Shown here: piece by piece, positions 14,950-24,608 of the stretch
Layout: every line of letters begins with the position of its first letter
Numbering within the stretch: the first letter of the stretch is position 1
Origin: Caulobacter sp.
GTDB lineage: Bacteria > Pseudomonadota > Alphaproteobacteria > Caulobacterales > Caulobacteraceae
Assembly: GCA_026225565.1 (NCBI GenBank)
Contig: JAMFTA010000148.1
Span: 1 to 38,100 of the forward strand
Reading direction: 5' to 3'
DNA: 38,100 nt
The notes under the pieces: model-generated
The model's input: the letters and a program-made list of their open reading frames with translations, nothing else
Told to the model about the DNA's origin: nothing
Database searches by the model: none
Program-made: the position numbers and the translations under genes

Positions 14950-16956
14950 ATGACCAAGAAAATTCTCATGGCCGGCGCCGCCGTTGGCTTAGCCCTGGCC
15001 GCCGCCTCCACCGCCCAGGCGCAATCCATCGACTACGGCTCGCTTCAGGCCCTGTTCGGAGAACCCGTCACCACCAGCGCCACCGGCTCGCCGCAACGCT
15101 CCACCGAAGCGCCCGCCGACATGACCATCATCTCGGCCGATGAAATCCGGCGCTCTGGCGAAATCAACCTTCCGGGCATCATACAACGAGTGGCCGGCAT
15201 TGACGTTATCAACGGCTCGGTGGGCCAAACCGACGTCAATGTCCGTGGCTACGATCAGGCGAACTCGCCACGCCTGCTGGTGCTGGTGAATGGCCGGCAG
15301 GTCTACCAGGATCACTATGGCACGACCGACTGGTCCACCATCCCTGTGGAACTGGGCGAGATTCGTCAGATCGAAGTCGTCAGGGGGCCCAATGCTGCGC
15401 TTTTCGGCTTCAATGCTGTGTCCGGCGTGATCAACATCATCACATACAATCCCAAGTTTGACAACCTTAACACCGCTCAACTTCAGGGTGGAATCAACGG
15501 AGAGCGCCAAGGATCGGCGGTCACAACCTTCAAGGTCGGTCAGGCGATCTCGGTGCGTCTATCGGCGGGCGGGCAGGCGGAAGACGAATGGAAACGCCAG
15601 CCCGGTCAAACGATCAATGGCACCTTGCACGATTTTAGCCGGCTAGAGAGCAACGCCGACGTGGTGGCGCAATTGAGCCCAAAAACCGAACTTCGCTTGG
15701 AAGGCTCATGGTCGAATTCGCAACATGATGGACTCTCCGAGGACAATTATGTGGTCAACAAGACCGTCACCACATCGGAGAAGGCGACGCTGATCTCCGA
15801 CACGCGCTTCGGCCTGATCCAGGCGTCCGCGTACCAAAACCAGTTGGCCCTCACCTACTGGAATGCAACGCCGTTCACCTGGCACAATGATGTCACCGTG
15901 GCGAGCCTGCAAGATCTGTTCAAGCTCGGGGCCTCCAACACCTTCCGGATCGACGGCGAATATCGACACAATACGATCAACACGACGCCGTTCCATGGTG
16001 GTAGGATCAGTTACGATGTGTGGTCGGCCTCGGGCATGTGGAACTGGGAGATCACGCCGCAAGTGACGACGACCACTTCGGTTCGGATCGACAATCTTCA
16101 ACTCAACCGCACCGGGATTTTCGCGCCGGGCGTTCCCCAGGCCAATAACGCCCTTTGGGATCGCACGATCACCGAGCCGAGCGTCAATTTCACGGCGGCG
16201 TGGCGCCCCAGTGCAAAAGACACCTTCCGTCTCTCCTATGCTCGCGGCGTGCAGGTGCCGGGCCTATCAGCCCTTGGAGCCATTCAATTCCCGGTTCAAG
16301 TGGCGCCTGGATTTACCTTTGATCTGATAGGCAACCCGCTTATGGAACCCACGATCGTCACCAACTATGAAGCATCATACGATCGAGATCTCGTCTTCGC
16401 CAAGGTTGGTCTGCGGATTTTCCTGCAGGACTGGAAGAATATGGCGAGCCAAACCGCGGCGTCGTCGATCGATTTCTTTCCTACCGCGACGACTAATATA
16501 GCCTCGTCCTATTTGAACGGTTCAAGTTCACAGACGCAGGGTGCGGAATTCACCGCGACGGGCAAGATCACCGATGGTTTGAACTGGCGGGCAAACTATA
16601 CCTATACCCATGTAAAGGACTCCCCTTACGCCGGTGTCGACGCTGCTGCACGCGGATTGCTCTACAGCGCCACAACGCCAAAATACCGCGGCAACGTCGG
16701 TTTGGATTGGGAACGGGGGCCTTGGGAAGTCGACGGCAACGTGCATTTCGTCGGCACCCAGAGCTACTACAATTACCTCAAGGTTTTAAGTCCGGTGAAT
16801 GCCTACGCCAGCCTCTCCAGCCGCGTCGGCTATAAATTCGACAACGGCATGAGCGTGGCCCTGAGCGGACAAAACCTGCTTCAAGATCGCCAAAAGCAGA
16901 CTACGGGCCTTGAAGTTGAACGCGAAGTGCAGTTCACCGTCACCAAAGCCTGGTGA
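14950..16956 (+). CDS. TonB-dependent outer-membrane receptor
   Basis: A 668-residue protein with a signal peptide (to about residue 24, AQAQ). The plug domain spans about residues 40-165 (ADMTIISADEIRRSGEINLP, then VNVRGYDQANSPRLLVLVNG, and IEVVRGPNAALFGFNAVSGVI). A 22-strand-type barrel follows and ends in Trp (FTVTKAW), as outer-membrane barrels do. It is smaller than many siderophore receptors (700-800) and has no N-terminal signalling domain. It imports an unknown ligand across the outer membrane using TonB energy. It is preceded by the YfiR-like gene, with an AAGGA ribosome site, and is followed by two hairpins. Confidence 0.93.
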   Translation: MTKKILMAGAAVGLALAAASTAQAQSIDYGSLQALFGEPVTTSATGSPQRSTEAPADMTIISADEIRRSGEINLPGIIQRVAGIDVINGSVGQTDVNVRGYDQANSPRLLVLVNGRQVYQDHYGTTDWSTIPVELGEIRQIEVVRGPNAALFGFNAVSGVINIITYNPKFDNLNTAQLQGGINGERQGSAVTTFKVGQAISVRLSAGGQAEDEWKRQPGQTINGTLHDFSRLESNADVVAQLSPKTELRLEGSWSNSQHDGLSEDNYVVNKTVTTSEKATLISDTRFGLIQASAYQNQLALTYWNATPFTWHNDVTVASLQDLFKLGASNTFRIDGEYRHNTINTTPFHGGRISYDVWSASGMWNWEITPQVTTTTSVRIDNLQLNRTGIFAPGVPQANNALWDRTITEPSVNFTAAWRPSAKDTFRLSYARGVQVPGLSALGAIQFPVQVAPGFTFDLIGNPLMEPTIVTNYEASYDRDLVFAKVGLRIFLQDWKNMASQTAASSIDFFPTATTNIASSYLNGSSSQTQGAEFTATGKITDGLNWRANYTYTHVKDSPYAGVDAAARGLLYSATTPKYRGNVGLDWERGPWEVDGNVHFVGTQSYYNYLKVLSPVNAYASLSSRVGYKFDNGMSVALSGQNLLQDRQKQTTGLEVEREVQFTVTKAW

Positions 16957-16967
16957 TCTGATTGGGG

Positions 16968-16990
16968 CCCCGCGTGATACGCGGGGTTCT
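16968..16990 (+). terminator. First hairpin after the TonB receptor
   Basis: CCCCGCGT (16968-16975) pairs with ACGCGGGG (16979-16986) around a 3-base loop, followed by TTCTCT. A strong GC stem with a weak T-run; probably a partial terminator or 3' end stabiliser. Confidence 0.6.
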
Positions 16991-17011
16991 CTATCGTCTG
17001 GAGTAAGACCT

Positions 17012-17039
17012 GCCCCATCCTTATTGGATGGGGCTTTTT
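17012..17039 (+). terminator. Rho-independent terminator of the YfiR-like/TonB receptor operon
   Basis: GCCCCATCC (17012-17020), loop TTATT, GGATGGGGC (17026-17034), then TTTTT. A perfect 9-bp stem with a T-run: a textbook terminator, second of two hairpins in tandem. Confidence 0.9.
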
Positions 17040-17472
17040 ACATTGAAAAGAGAAAAATGCCGAACCCTCTAACGAGGCAATTTCGCAAAATGTGCAATGC
17101 AGTAAATATCGCTAATATTGACAGCGATAGCCACAATTATTTCTACACAAATGATCTCAATGACAGCGATACTCATAGAATAAGCATTCTAGTTAGAGAT
17201 TTAACCTCTGAACACCAATTTGATTAACGCAATGACACGGAATTTTAATTTCTATCTGATTTTATATGCGGAAATCGCAAAGATATGGCTCGGGAAGATA
17301 GATTGCCGCTCTTGACAAAAACACGGCAAAAACGTCGCGCTCCCCACGGCGATTCACACTTATTTTTCATTATCAATGTAATTTTGTCGGACGTGAAATG
17401 TCCTGGCCTTTGGTGAGTGAGCTGAAATAGACCGTGCGGGTCGCGCGGGCCTTCTTTTGTTCGGAGAACTTG
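17040..17472. other. A+T-rich intergenic region before the chemoreceptor
   Basis: About 430 bases, A+T-rich to about 17390, with no gene I can support. A frame of 56 codons from ATG 17057 (MPNPLTRQFRKMC...) uses rare codons for this genome and shows no family features. The promoter of the chemoreceptor is expected here. Confidence 0.45.
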
Positions 17473-19437
17473 ATGAAACGCTTCCACCTCAACGATCTGT
17501 CCTTGGTCGTGAAGATGGCCATCGCGCCCGCCTTCGCCTTGATCACCCTGGTCTTGGTTACGGGCGCCGGGGTTTGGAACCAGCAACAGCAGACCAAGGC
17601 CATGGACGCAATCGTCCAACACGACATGGCGGTCAGTCTCGACTTGGCTCGCATTTCCAAGCGCATCACCAGTGTTCACGGCGAGCTCTATCTTCTGATG
17701 ACTCACCACGCGGCGACCCCCGGCAGCGACGCCACCGCCAAGCTGCAGGCGCTGACGGCCGATGTGGATAGCATCAAGGGCGAGCTTACGGAGGTGAAGG
17801 GCAAGATGCCTAAGGCCGAACAAGCCTCGTATGACTCCCTGATCAAGGACTTGACCGACTACCGAGGCGGCATCGAAGTCGTGGGCTCCATGCTGGGGGT
17901 CGACTTCGCCACGGCGGCCGCCTTCGTCGAACCCTTTGAAGTACAATACAATCGTATGACCGCGACCCTGGATGCGGCCACCGCCAAAGCCTTGCTGACC
18001 GCTAAGTCGGAAGCCAAGGCGAGCGCGGCGCAAGCGGCCATCGGCGGCCAGATCACCCTGGGCGCATCGATCCTTACCCTGCTCGCCGTGGGCGGCATCG
18101 CGCTCGCCACCATCCTTGGCGTCAAGCGCGCCATCCTCGGCATCGCCGGGGCCACGGAAAGGCTGGCGGCGGGCGATAACCAACAGGATCTCGAAAGCCT
18201 CGCGCGCGGCGACGAGCTGGGCGCCATCGTCACCTCGCTGAATGTCTTCCGCGAAAATCAGTTGCGCATGGGCGCCATGCGCGACGAACAGTCGCGGATG
18301 GAATCGCGCGAAACTGCGGGCCGCGCCGAAGCTGAGCGCGAACGCACCGAGCGCGAAGCTGTACAAGGCATGGTGGTCACCACCCTGGCCCACGGCCTCT
18401 CCGGCCTGTCGCGCGGCGACCTGACCTGTAGCCTCAACGATCCCTTCCCCCCCGAATACGAAGGCTTGCGCGCCGACTTCAACACCGCGCTGGAGAAATT
18501 GCGCGAGACCATGCAGGTCATCGTTTCCACCACCGTGCAAATCGGTTCCGGCGCCGACGCCCTGGCCGGCGGATCCTTGGATCTGTCGCGCCGTACCGAA
18601 CAGCAGGCCGCCACGCTGGAAGAAACTGCCGCGGCCCTCGACGAGATCACCGCGACGGTCAAGAAATCCGCCGAAGGCGCCGGCAACGCCCGCGCCCTGG
18701 TGACCACCGCCAAGACTGGCGCCACCGAGGGGGGCATCGTCGTCAAAGAAGCCGTCGACGCCATGAGCGCGATCGAGGTCTCCTCGCGGGAGATCGGTCA
18801 GATCATCGGCGTGATCGACGAGATCGCCTTCCAGACCAACCTCTTGGCCCTGAACGCCGGGGTCGAGGCCGCTCGGGCCGGAGACGCGGGTCGCGGCTTC
18901 GCCGTGGTGGCCTCCGAAGTCCGCTCGCTCGCCCAGCGCTCCGCCCAGGCCGCTAAGGAGATCAAAACCCTGATCACCACATCCTCGACCCAGGTCGGGG
19001 CGGGGGCCAAGTTGGTGAACCGGACCGGCGCGGCTCTTACCGCCCTCGTCGGCCAGGTGAGCGAGATCGACCGGCTGGTGGGCGAGATCGCCGCTTCATC
19101 CCAAGAACAGGCCAAGGCTCTCGATCAGGTGAACTCGGCGGTCAATCAGATGGACCAGGTGACCCAGCAGAACGCCGCCATGGCCGAGCAGTCCACAGCC
19201 GCCACCCACGCGCTGCAGAGCGACGCCTCCGAGCTTCGCCGACTGATGGGAGATTTCCGCACCGGCGGCGATTCCCCATCGGCGCAGCCAGGGCCGCGCT
19301 CTGCGGCGCGGGCCCCCAGGATCGCCAACGAGACCTCCCGCCCCGCCCCTTCGGCGCCCCGGCGCATGGCCGAAACCCTGCGCGCCAGCTTTGGCGGCGG
19401 CGCGGCGCAGGCGCCCGCGGAATGGGAGGAATTCTGA
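17473..19437 (+). CDS. Methyl-accepting chemotaxis protein
   Basis: A protein of about 654 residues. A transmembrane segment lies at about residues 15-35, then a helical periplasmic sensor of about 150 residues and a second transmembrane segment ([19 protein letters not shown]). HAMP follows at about 205-260, and a long coiled-coil signalling domain runs to about 590. The hairpin tip that binds CheA/CheW is visible as [19 protein letters not shown] plus [19 protein letters not shown]; position three of NAAVEA is Gly here. The protein ends EWEEF, a tethering pentapeptide for CheR/CheB. I use ATG 17473, which follows GGAGAA, over an upstream GTG at 17434. No che genes lie nearby, so it is an orphan receptor. 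Confidence 0.93.
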   Translation: MKRFHLNDLSLVVKMAIAPAFALITLVLVTGAGVWNQQQQTKAMDAIVQHDMAVSLDLARISKRITSVHGELYLLMTHHAATPGSDATAKLQALTADVDSIKGELTEVKGKMPKAEQASYDSLIKDLTDYRGGIEVVGSMLGVDFATAAAFVEPFEVQYNRMTATLDAATAKALLTAKSEAKASAAQAAIGGQITLGASILTLLAVGGIALATILGVKRAILGIAGATERLAAGDNQQDLESLARGDELGAIVTSLNVFRENQLRMGAMRDEQSRMESRETAGRAEAERERTEREAVQGMVVTTLAHGLSGLSRGDLTCSLNDPFPPEYEGLRADFNTALEKLRETMQVIVSTTVQIGSGADALAGGSLDLSRRTEQQAATLEETAAALDEITATVKKSAEGAGNARALVTTAKTGATEGGIVVKEAVDAMSAIEVSSREIGQIIGVIDEIAFQTNLLALNAGVEAARAGDAGRGFAVVASEVRSLAQRSAQAAKEIKTLITTSSTQVGAGAKLVNRTGAALTALVGQVSEIDRLVGEIAASSQEQAKALDQVNSAVNQMDQVTQQNAAMAEQSTAATHALQSDASELRRLMGDFRTGGDSPSAQPGPRSAARAPRIANETSRPAPSAPRRMAETLRASFGGGAAQAPAEWEEF

Positions 19438-19533
19438 GGTCGATACGCTTAAGCTTGTGTCCCGGTCACGCCGGGCGCAGCAGCACCGACCGGATTTTTG
19501 GGAAATTTTGGATTCTGCAATGAATTCAACCCA

Positions 19534-20352
19534 TCATGAAAGATTGACATAGTTCGATAAGCTTACTGCGCTCAGTTTTATATCCTGGATTAGCTCATCC
19601 ATCATAAGATCCAGGATGGTGTCGCGAATGATTACAGCCACAATTCCGTGCTGGAATCGTCCATCTTTGCCGAGAACGGGTGCGGCAATGATATTTATAC
19701 CGCTGATATATTTTCCATCATCTATCGCATAGCCTCGCTCGCGCACCTGGACGACGTCGGCTTCCCATTGCTCGAAGGTTGGCGCGTCGTACCATTTCAG
19801 ACGGTCGAACTGTGTCTTCAACTGCGAACGCGTTCTATTCGAATAGGCCGCGAAGCATCTGCCCGTCGCGCTTATGAGGGCGGGAAATCGGCTTCCGAGA
19901 TCGACGTGCAGTCGAATGGCGGCCGAGGCGTGAGACAAGGCGGTCACCACGTAGTGATCCTCCCCCGAGGCACTGACGGCGATCGCGGTGACGCCATACT
20001 TTCTTACGAGTTCGTCTAAATAGGGCTTGGCCTGTTCGCCGATGCCTTCCCGCAACGCCGCCTTGGCGAGGGTGACGATTTGCAGACCGAGCCTATAGCG
20101 CTTGGTGATCGGATCGACCGCGACCAGTCCCTCCGCCGTCAATGCCCGCAGGATATGCAGACAGGTGCTGGGAATAATATCGAGCTCGCGGGCGATCTGG
20201 TTGACCCCGACCGGCACGGGGGAGGTGCTGAGAAGCCGCAGCATGGCGGCGGCTCGCGTAACCGCCGGGACCTGAACGTCTCGCGCCGCTGTTTGGGATC
20301 CGCCGTCGGGCTCCCCGCCGATCGTCTCTACAGCATTGGTTTTGCTCGCCAT
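19534..20352 (-). CDS. IclR-family transcriptional regulator
   Basis: A 272-residue regulator. The winged helix-turn-helix is at about residues 27-90 (VTRAAAMLRLLS, VGVNQIARELDIIPSTCLHILRAL, YRLGLQIVTLA). The IclR effector domain runs from about 100 to 265 (GVTAIAVSASGEDHYVVTAL, SATGRCFAAYS, ERGYAIDDGKYISGINIIAAPVLG). It is transcribed away from the acyl-CoA ligase operon across a 210-bp gap that contains a perfect inverted repeat over the likely ligase promoter. The expected role is control of that operon in response to a pathway acid or its CoA ester. Confidence 0.92.
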   Translation of the reverse strand: MASKTNAVETIGGEPDGGSQTAARDVQVPAVTRAAAMLRLLSTSPVPVGVNQIARELDIIPSTCLHILRALTAEGLVAVDPITKRYRLGLQIVTLAKAALREGIGEQAKPYLDELVRKYGVTAIAVSASGEDHYVVTALSHASAAIRLHVDLGSRFPALISATGRCFAAYSNRTRSQLKTQFDRLKWYDAPTFEQWEADVVQVRERGYAIDDGKYISGINIIAAPVLGKDGRFQHGIVAVIIRDTILDLMMDELIQDIKLSAVSLSNYVNLS

Positions 20353-20498
20353 GCTCGGTCATCCTTCTCGGTCCCAGGGGGGCGCCCCATCCGGCGACGT
20401 CGATCCGCGCAATGAGGGCAAACCTAGGCTCTCGGTCAAGTTCCCCCGACCGAACGCTTCACCCTTGATCGTTCGCTCAACACAATAATCATTGCGCA

Positions 20499-20535
20499 TT
20501 GACAACAATATCGCCCGAATGGGACTATCCATTCG
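20499..20535 (+). promoter_or_regulatory. Candidate promoter and IclR operator before the acyl-CoA ligase
   Basis: TTGACA (20499-20504), 18 bases, then GACTAT (20523-20528) make a plausible -35/-10 pair. CGAATGG (20516-20522) and CCATTCG (20529-20535) form a perfect 7-bp inverted repeat that brackets the -10, ending 27 bases before the ATG. A regulator bound here would block RNA polymerase. The divergent IclR protein is the obvious candidate. Confidence 0.5.
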
Positions 20536-20562
20536 AAGGCGCCGGGCGAAATCGAAACGATC

Positions 20563-22131
20563 ATGGTCAAGCTCACCGAACTGACGCGCTACGATGACGC
20601 GCAGCGCGCCTACTCGACAGACAAGCTCTGGGAGCTGTTCGACGGCGACCGAGATCGCTTCAACATCGCTCATGAATGTATAGATCGCCATGCCGGCCAA
20701 ACCGACCGGCCGGCGGTCAGAATCGTCAATGCCGACGGCTCCTTTGAAATCCTCACCTTCAAGACTTTGTCCGAGGAATCTAGCCAGCTGGCCAACTGGC
20801 TAGTGGCCCGCGGCATACGCAAAGGCGACCGTGTCGCCTTCATGCTTGAGCCCTCTCGCGCCTTCTATGTCAGTCTGTTCGGAGCCTTGAAGTGCGGCGC
20901 CATCAGCGTGCCGATGTTCACGCTTTTTGGCCCTGACGGATTGAAGCTGCGTCTGAACGATTGCTCGCCCGCCCTGCTTATCGTCAATGCTGAGAAATTG
21001 GCGGTCGCCAGCGAAGCCTTGCCGCGCGATCAAATCGTTCTGGACACGGAGCTGCTGGGCCTGATCGAAAGCCAACCCGTTGTTTATGAATGCACGACCG
21101 CCGCGACCGACCTGGCCGTCTTCCAATATACGTCGGGCACCACGAGAGACCTTCCCGCCGCCGTCCAGCATAGCCATCGGGCGCTCGTCGTCCTCATGGC
21201 CGCGGCGCTCTACGGCACAGGCATTCGTCCGGGCGACGAATTCTTTTGCCCCTCCTCTCCCGCCTGGGGACACGGTCTTTGGCACGGCGCCCTGGCGCCC
21301 CTCGCCTTGGGTGTGACGACGGGGTCCTGCGCGGGAAAATTCAGCGCCCAACACCTGATCCAAGCGCTGGAGGCCTTCGGCATTACCAATATGTCCGCCG
21401 CCGCAACCCATTACCGGATGATCCGCAACACCGGCGCGGCGAGCGATCACCACTATGCAATTCAAAAGGCATCCTACACGGGCGAGCCGATCGATGCTGA
21501 GACGCTCGACTATATGCAAACGCTCTTCAAGCGTCCCTTGTGCAGCATGTATGGCACCACCGAAATCGGCGTGGTCCTGGCCAACTATCCCGGTGCGGAG
21601 GACTTCACCGTCAAGGCCGGCTCGCTGGGCAAGCCCTTGCCGGGGATGCGGATCGAAATCCGGGCGCCGGACGGAACCCTCCGCCCCCCCGGCCTAAAGG
21701 GCGAGATCGTATTGCTGCGCAAAGGCGAGTGGCTTGCGACCAAGGATCTCGGCTGGATCGATGAGGACGGCTACTTTTATCACGCCGGTCGAGCGGACGA
21801 TGTGATCATTTCCGCCGGCTGGACCATGAGCGCCGTCGAAATCGAGCAGACCCTTTTGGCGCACCCGAGCGTTCAGGACGTGGCCGTCATCGGCGTGCCG
21901 GACGAACTTCGGGGCCTGGTGGTCAAAGCCTTTATCGTCACGGACGGGGCCAAGGATCTCGCCCAGATCGAAGAGCTGCAGCGCTTCACACGCGAGCGGC
22001 TGAGCCTGCACGAATATCCCCGGCAGATCGAATTCATCAGTGAATTGATCAAAACGCCGGCCGGAAAAATCAATCGAAAGGCTTTGCGTGATCGCGAAGC
22101 CGTCAAAACTTCAGAGAGGATCGCATCATGA
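20563..22131 (+). CDS. AMP-forming acyl-CoA synthetase/ligase (ANL superfamily)
   Basis: A 522-residue adenylate-forming enzyme that activates a carboxylic acid to its CoA thioester. Motifs: the ATP loop YTSGTTRDLPAA at about 189-200, MYGTTEIG at about 330, the ATP-ribose motif TKDLGWIDEDGYFYHAGR at about 395-415, and Lys502 in PAGKINRKALRD. The loop lacks the usual Gly and the Lys of SGTTGxPKG; a similar SGTTR-LP-A variant occurs in some benzoate- and medium-chain-type ligases, as I recall. The substrate cannot be assigned. It heads an operon with the hydratase (ATGA overlap at 22128-22131), probably followed by the CoA-transferase and P450. Confidence 0.9.
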   Translation: MVKLTELTRYDDAQRAYSTDKLWELFDGDRDRFNIAHECIDRHAGQTDRPAVRIVNADGSFEILTFKTLSEESSQLANWLVARGIRKGDRVAFMLEPSRAFYVSLFGALKCGAISVPMFTLFGPDGLKLRLNDCSPALLIVNAEKLAVASEALPRDQIVLDTELLGLIESQPVVYECTTAATDLAVFQYTSGTTRDLPAAVQHSHRALVVLMAAALYGTGIRPGDEFFCPSSPAWGHGLWHGALAPLALGVTTGSCAGKFSAQHLIQALEAFGITNMSAAATHYRMIRNTGAASDHHYAIQKASYTGEPIDAETLDYMQTLFKRPLCSMYGTTEIGVVLANYPGAEDFTVKAGSLGKPLPGMRIEIRAPDGTLRPPGLKGEIVLLRKGEWLATKDLGWIDEDGYFYHAGRADDVIISAGWTMSAVEIEQTLLAHPSVQDVAVIGVPDELRGLVVKAFIVTDGAKDLAQIEELQRFTRERLSLHEYPRQIEFISELIKTPAGKINRKALRDREAVKTSERIAS

Positions 22132-23285
22132 GCGTCACCGCCGAGCTTGAACCCGCCACCCGGCGTTTTCCCGCCATTACCGAACAGGCGCTCGACGATC
22201 TGCGATCCCGATTGGGCGTGCCGATCACCGACACCATCGAGCCGTGGAACTATGAAGCGACCCGCGACGGCATCCGCCACTACGCCCACGGCATCGGCGA
22301 CGATAATCCGTTGTGGTGCGATCCGGACTACGCGAAGACCACCCGGTTCGGCACCATTGTCGCCCTGCCGAGCTTCCTGTTCACCACCAGCCGGATCATA
22401 TCGGGCTACGTCGGCGGCCTCGCCGGCACCCACGCCATGTGGGCGGGCGCGGACTGGACCTGGCACAAGCCCCTCCTGCGCAACGATACGATCCGCACCG
22501 AAGCTCGCCTGAAGGACCTGATCGAGCATCAAACCCGCTTCGCAGGGCGCTCCTTCCAGCAGATCTACCATGTGGATTTCTATAATCAGCACGGCGATCT
22601 CGTCGCCGAAGCCGACAGCTGGTGCTTCCGCACCGATCGCGATCACGCCCGCGAAGTGGGCAGCAAATACACTGAGACGCGCGAACGGGGCGTAAAGAAA
22701 TACACCCCAGAAGAGCTCGCCGAAGTCTATAAACTATACGCGGACGAAAAGATCAGAGGCTCAGAGCCCCGCTATTGGGAAGACGTCGCCGTGGGCGAAG
22801 CCTTGCCGAGGATGCTGAAGGGCCCGATGACGGTCACCGGCTTCATCGGCTATGCCCAGGGCTGGGGCGGTTTGTATATCCGCGCCAACAAGCTTGCCTG
22901 GCAGATGTTCGACAAACATCCGGGCCTGGGCATCCCCAATCGTTTCGGCATTCCCGATTGCCCGGAACGGGTGCATTGGGAAGAGGAATTCGCGCACATG
23001 GTCGGCGCGCCCGGCGCCTATGACTATGGCCCTGAGCGCTGCTCATGGCTGACCCATCACGCCACCAACTGGATGGGCGACGCCGGCTTCCTGCGCCAAT
23101 CCAAGTGCCAGATCCGCCGCCACAATCCCGAGGGCGACATCCTCTTCATCGACGGCAGCGTGGTGCGCAAATTCGAAGAGAACGGCCGCTTCCTGGTCGA
23201 GATCTCCCAGCAGGCGCGCACCTATAACGACGAGACCTCAGCGAACGGGTCGTCGATCGTCCAGCTGCCTTCGCGCAAGGCGTAA
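22128..23285 (+). CDS. Double-hotdog MaoC-like / FAS1-like dehydratase domain protein
   Basis: A 385-residue protein made of two hotdog-type halves. The N-terminal half (about 15-170) reads EPWNYEATRDGIRHYAHGIGDDNPLWCD and FGTIVALPSFLFT, like the N-terminal domain of MaoC/FAS1-type hydratases. The C-terminal half (about 205-370) starts RYWEDVAVGEALPRMLKGPMTVTGFIGYAQG. Such enzymes hydrate or dehydrate 2-enoyl-CoA or related thioesters. The start overlaps the ligase stop, so the two are co-translated and probably act in sequence. A perfect 12-bp hairpin follows the gene. Confidence 0.8.
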   Translation: MSVTAELEPATRRFPAITEQALDDLRSRLGVPITDTIEPWNYEATRDGIRHYAHGIGDDNPLWCDPDYAKTTRFGTIVALPSFLFTTSRIISGYVGGLAGTHAMWAGADWTWHKPLLRNDTIRTEARLKDLIEHQTRFAGRSFQQIYHVDFYNQHGDLVAEADSWCFRTDRDHAREVGSKYTETRERGVKKYTPEELAEVYKLYADEKIRGSEPRYWEDVAVGEALPRMLKGPMTVTGFIGYAQGWGGLYIRANKLAWQMFDKHPGLGIPNRFGIPDCPERVHWEEEFAHMVGAPGAYDYGPERCSWLTHHATNWMGDAGFLRQSKCQIRRHNPEGDILFIDGSVVRKFEENGRFLVEISQQARTYNDETSANGSSIVQLPSRKA

Positions 23286-23298
23286 GGACTCTCAGCCG

Positions 23299-23331
23299 TG
23301 GCCGGGATCGTTGAAACTGCGATCCCGGCCA
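23299..23331 (+). terminator. Perfect 12-bp hairpin between the hydratase and CoA-transferase genes
   Basis: TGGCCGGGATCG (23299-23310) pairs exactly with CGATCCCGGCCA (23320-23331) around TTGAAACTG. Only CTTT follows, so termination would be partial at best. It could set the ratio of upstream to downstream gene products or protect the 3' end of the first two genes. Confidence 0.55.
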
Positions 23332-23384
23332 CTTTGGGCCAAATGGTCAGCCGACGCCCTCTTGCAGGCAAAGCGTGTGGATCT

Positions 23385-24608
23385 ATGCAAACCCCTGACG
23401 GTGAAACCAATGTTTCGCTCTGGCCGGGCCCCCTGCACGGGATAAGGGTCCTCGATTTCAACCGGGTTCTCGCCGGGCCGTTCGCCACCCAGATGCTGGG
23501 CGACCTGGGCGCAGAGATCATCAAGATCGAATCGCCCGACGGCGGCGACGACACCCGCCTTTTCCCTCCGACGCGCGAGGGGGTCAGCCACTATTTCCTC
23601 AGCGTAAACCGCAACAAAAAGAGCATCGTGATCGATCTGAAAGATCCCAAGGGGATCGCTCTGATCCACGATCTCATCGGGACCGCGGACGTCATCGTCG
23701 AAAATTTTCGGCCAGGCGTGATGGACCGGCTGGGCCTCGGCTACGAAGCCGCCGCCGCGATCAACTCTCGCATCATCTATTGCGCGATTTCAGGGTTCGG
23801 CATGACCGGTCCTCTCAAGGATCGACCGTCCTTCGACATCGTCGGGCAAGCCATGTCGGGCGCACTGAGCGTGAATGGGGAGGTCGGTCGAACGCCGACC
23901 AAGCTGGGTTTGCCGCTGGGGGACCTCGTGGGCGGCGTCTACGGCCCGATCGCCATTCTGGGGGCGCTCCATGAGCGACACGGGACCGGCAAGGGCCGAT
24001 TGATCGATATCAGTCTGCTCGACGGCATGATGGGTATGCTCGGCTACCTGGCGCAGCTGTCGTTTTTCCTCGGCACGGATCCGCAGCCTGTCGGGTCCGG
24101 CCACCCTTCCCTGACGCCCTACGGCATATTCCCGGCCAGCGATGGCTCGATCGTCATCGCTTGTCTGACCAACATCTTCTGGACGCGGCTTTGCTCGGCC
24201 CTAGATCTGCCCGAGGCCTCAGCCGATCCGCGCTTCGCCACCATCGAGGGGCGCCGAGACTATCGCGCTGAGGTCACCGACATCGTCGCCGCGCGCACTA
24301 AGACCAAGTGCGTCGCTGATCTGGAAGCGCTGTTCGATGCTCATGAAGTGCCCTATGGGCCCGTGCTGGGCATCAAGGCCGCTCTCAGTCAGCCCCAGGC
24401 GCAAGCCCGGGACATGGTCGTCACCGTCGATCACCCGGTGCTGGGGCCAATTCCCATTATCGGGCGCTCCATCAAATTTCCGGGCACCTTGCCCGAGCCC
24501 ATCTCAGCGCCGCCGACGTTGGGACAGCACACAGACGAGATCTTGCGCGCCTTGGGGCGGTCGGATCGGGAGATCGCCAATCTGCGGGAAGGCGGGACCG
24601 TCAATTGA
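23385..24608 (+). CDS. CaiB/BaiF-type (family III) CoA-transferase
   Basis: A protein of about 407 residues. The N-terminus GIRVLDFNRVLAGPFATQMLGDLGAEIIKIE is diagnostic, as are NRNKKSIVIDLKDPKG, ADVIVENFRPGVMDRLGLGY and the later GQHTDEILRALG. The Asp that forms the acyl anhydride is expected in the FDIVGQAMSG segment. These enzymes move CoA between carboxylic acids, or act as racemases/lyases in some branches. I chose ATG 23385; an in-frame GTG at 23298 has a good AAGGA site but would place its first codons inside the 12-bp hairpin. The gene probably belongs to the ligase-hydratase operon. Confidence 0.88.
   Translation: MQTPDGETNVSLWPGPLHGIRVLDFNRVLAGPFATQMLGDLGAEIIKIESPDGGDDTRLFPPTREGVSHYFLSVNRNKKSIVIDLKDPKGIALIHDLIGTADVIVENFRPGVMDRLGLGYEAAAAINSRIIYCAISGFGMTGPLKDRPSFDIVGQAMSGALSVNGEVGRTPTKLGLPLGDLVGGVYGPIAILGALHERHGTGKGRLIDISLLDGMMGMLGYLAQLSFFLGTDPQPVGSGHPSLTPYGIFPASDGSIVIACLTNIFWTRLCSALDLPEASADPRFATIEGRRDYRAEVTDIVAARTKTKCVADLEALFDAHEVPYGPVLGIKAALSQPQAQARDMVVTVDHPVLGPIPIIGRSIKFPGTLPEPISAPPTLGQHTDEILRALGRSDREIANLREGGTVN

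Noticed and set aside
17057-17227. Small A+T-rich frame of 56 codons after the TonB receptor terminators
   Set aside because: No ribosome site of quality, no recognisable family, and codon use unlike the neighbours.
17245-18540. Minus-strand open frame of 431 codons
   Set aside because: Antisense to the chemoreceptor; composition is that of a shadow frame.
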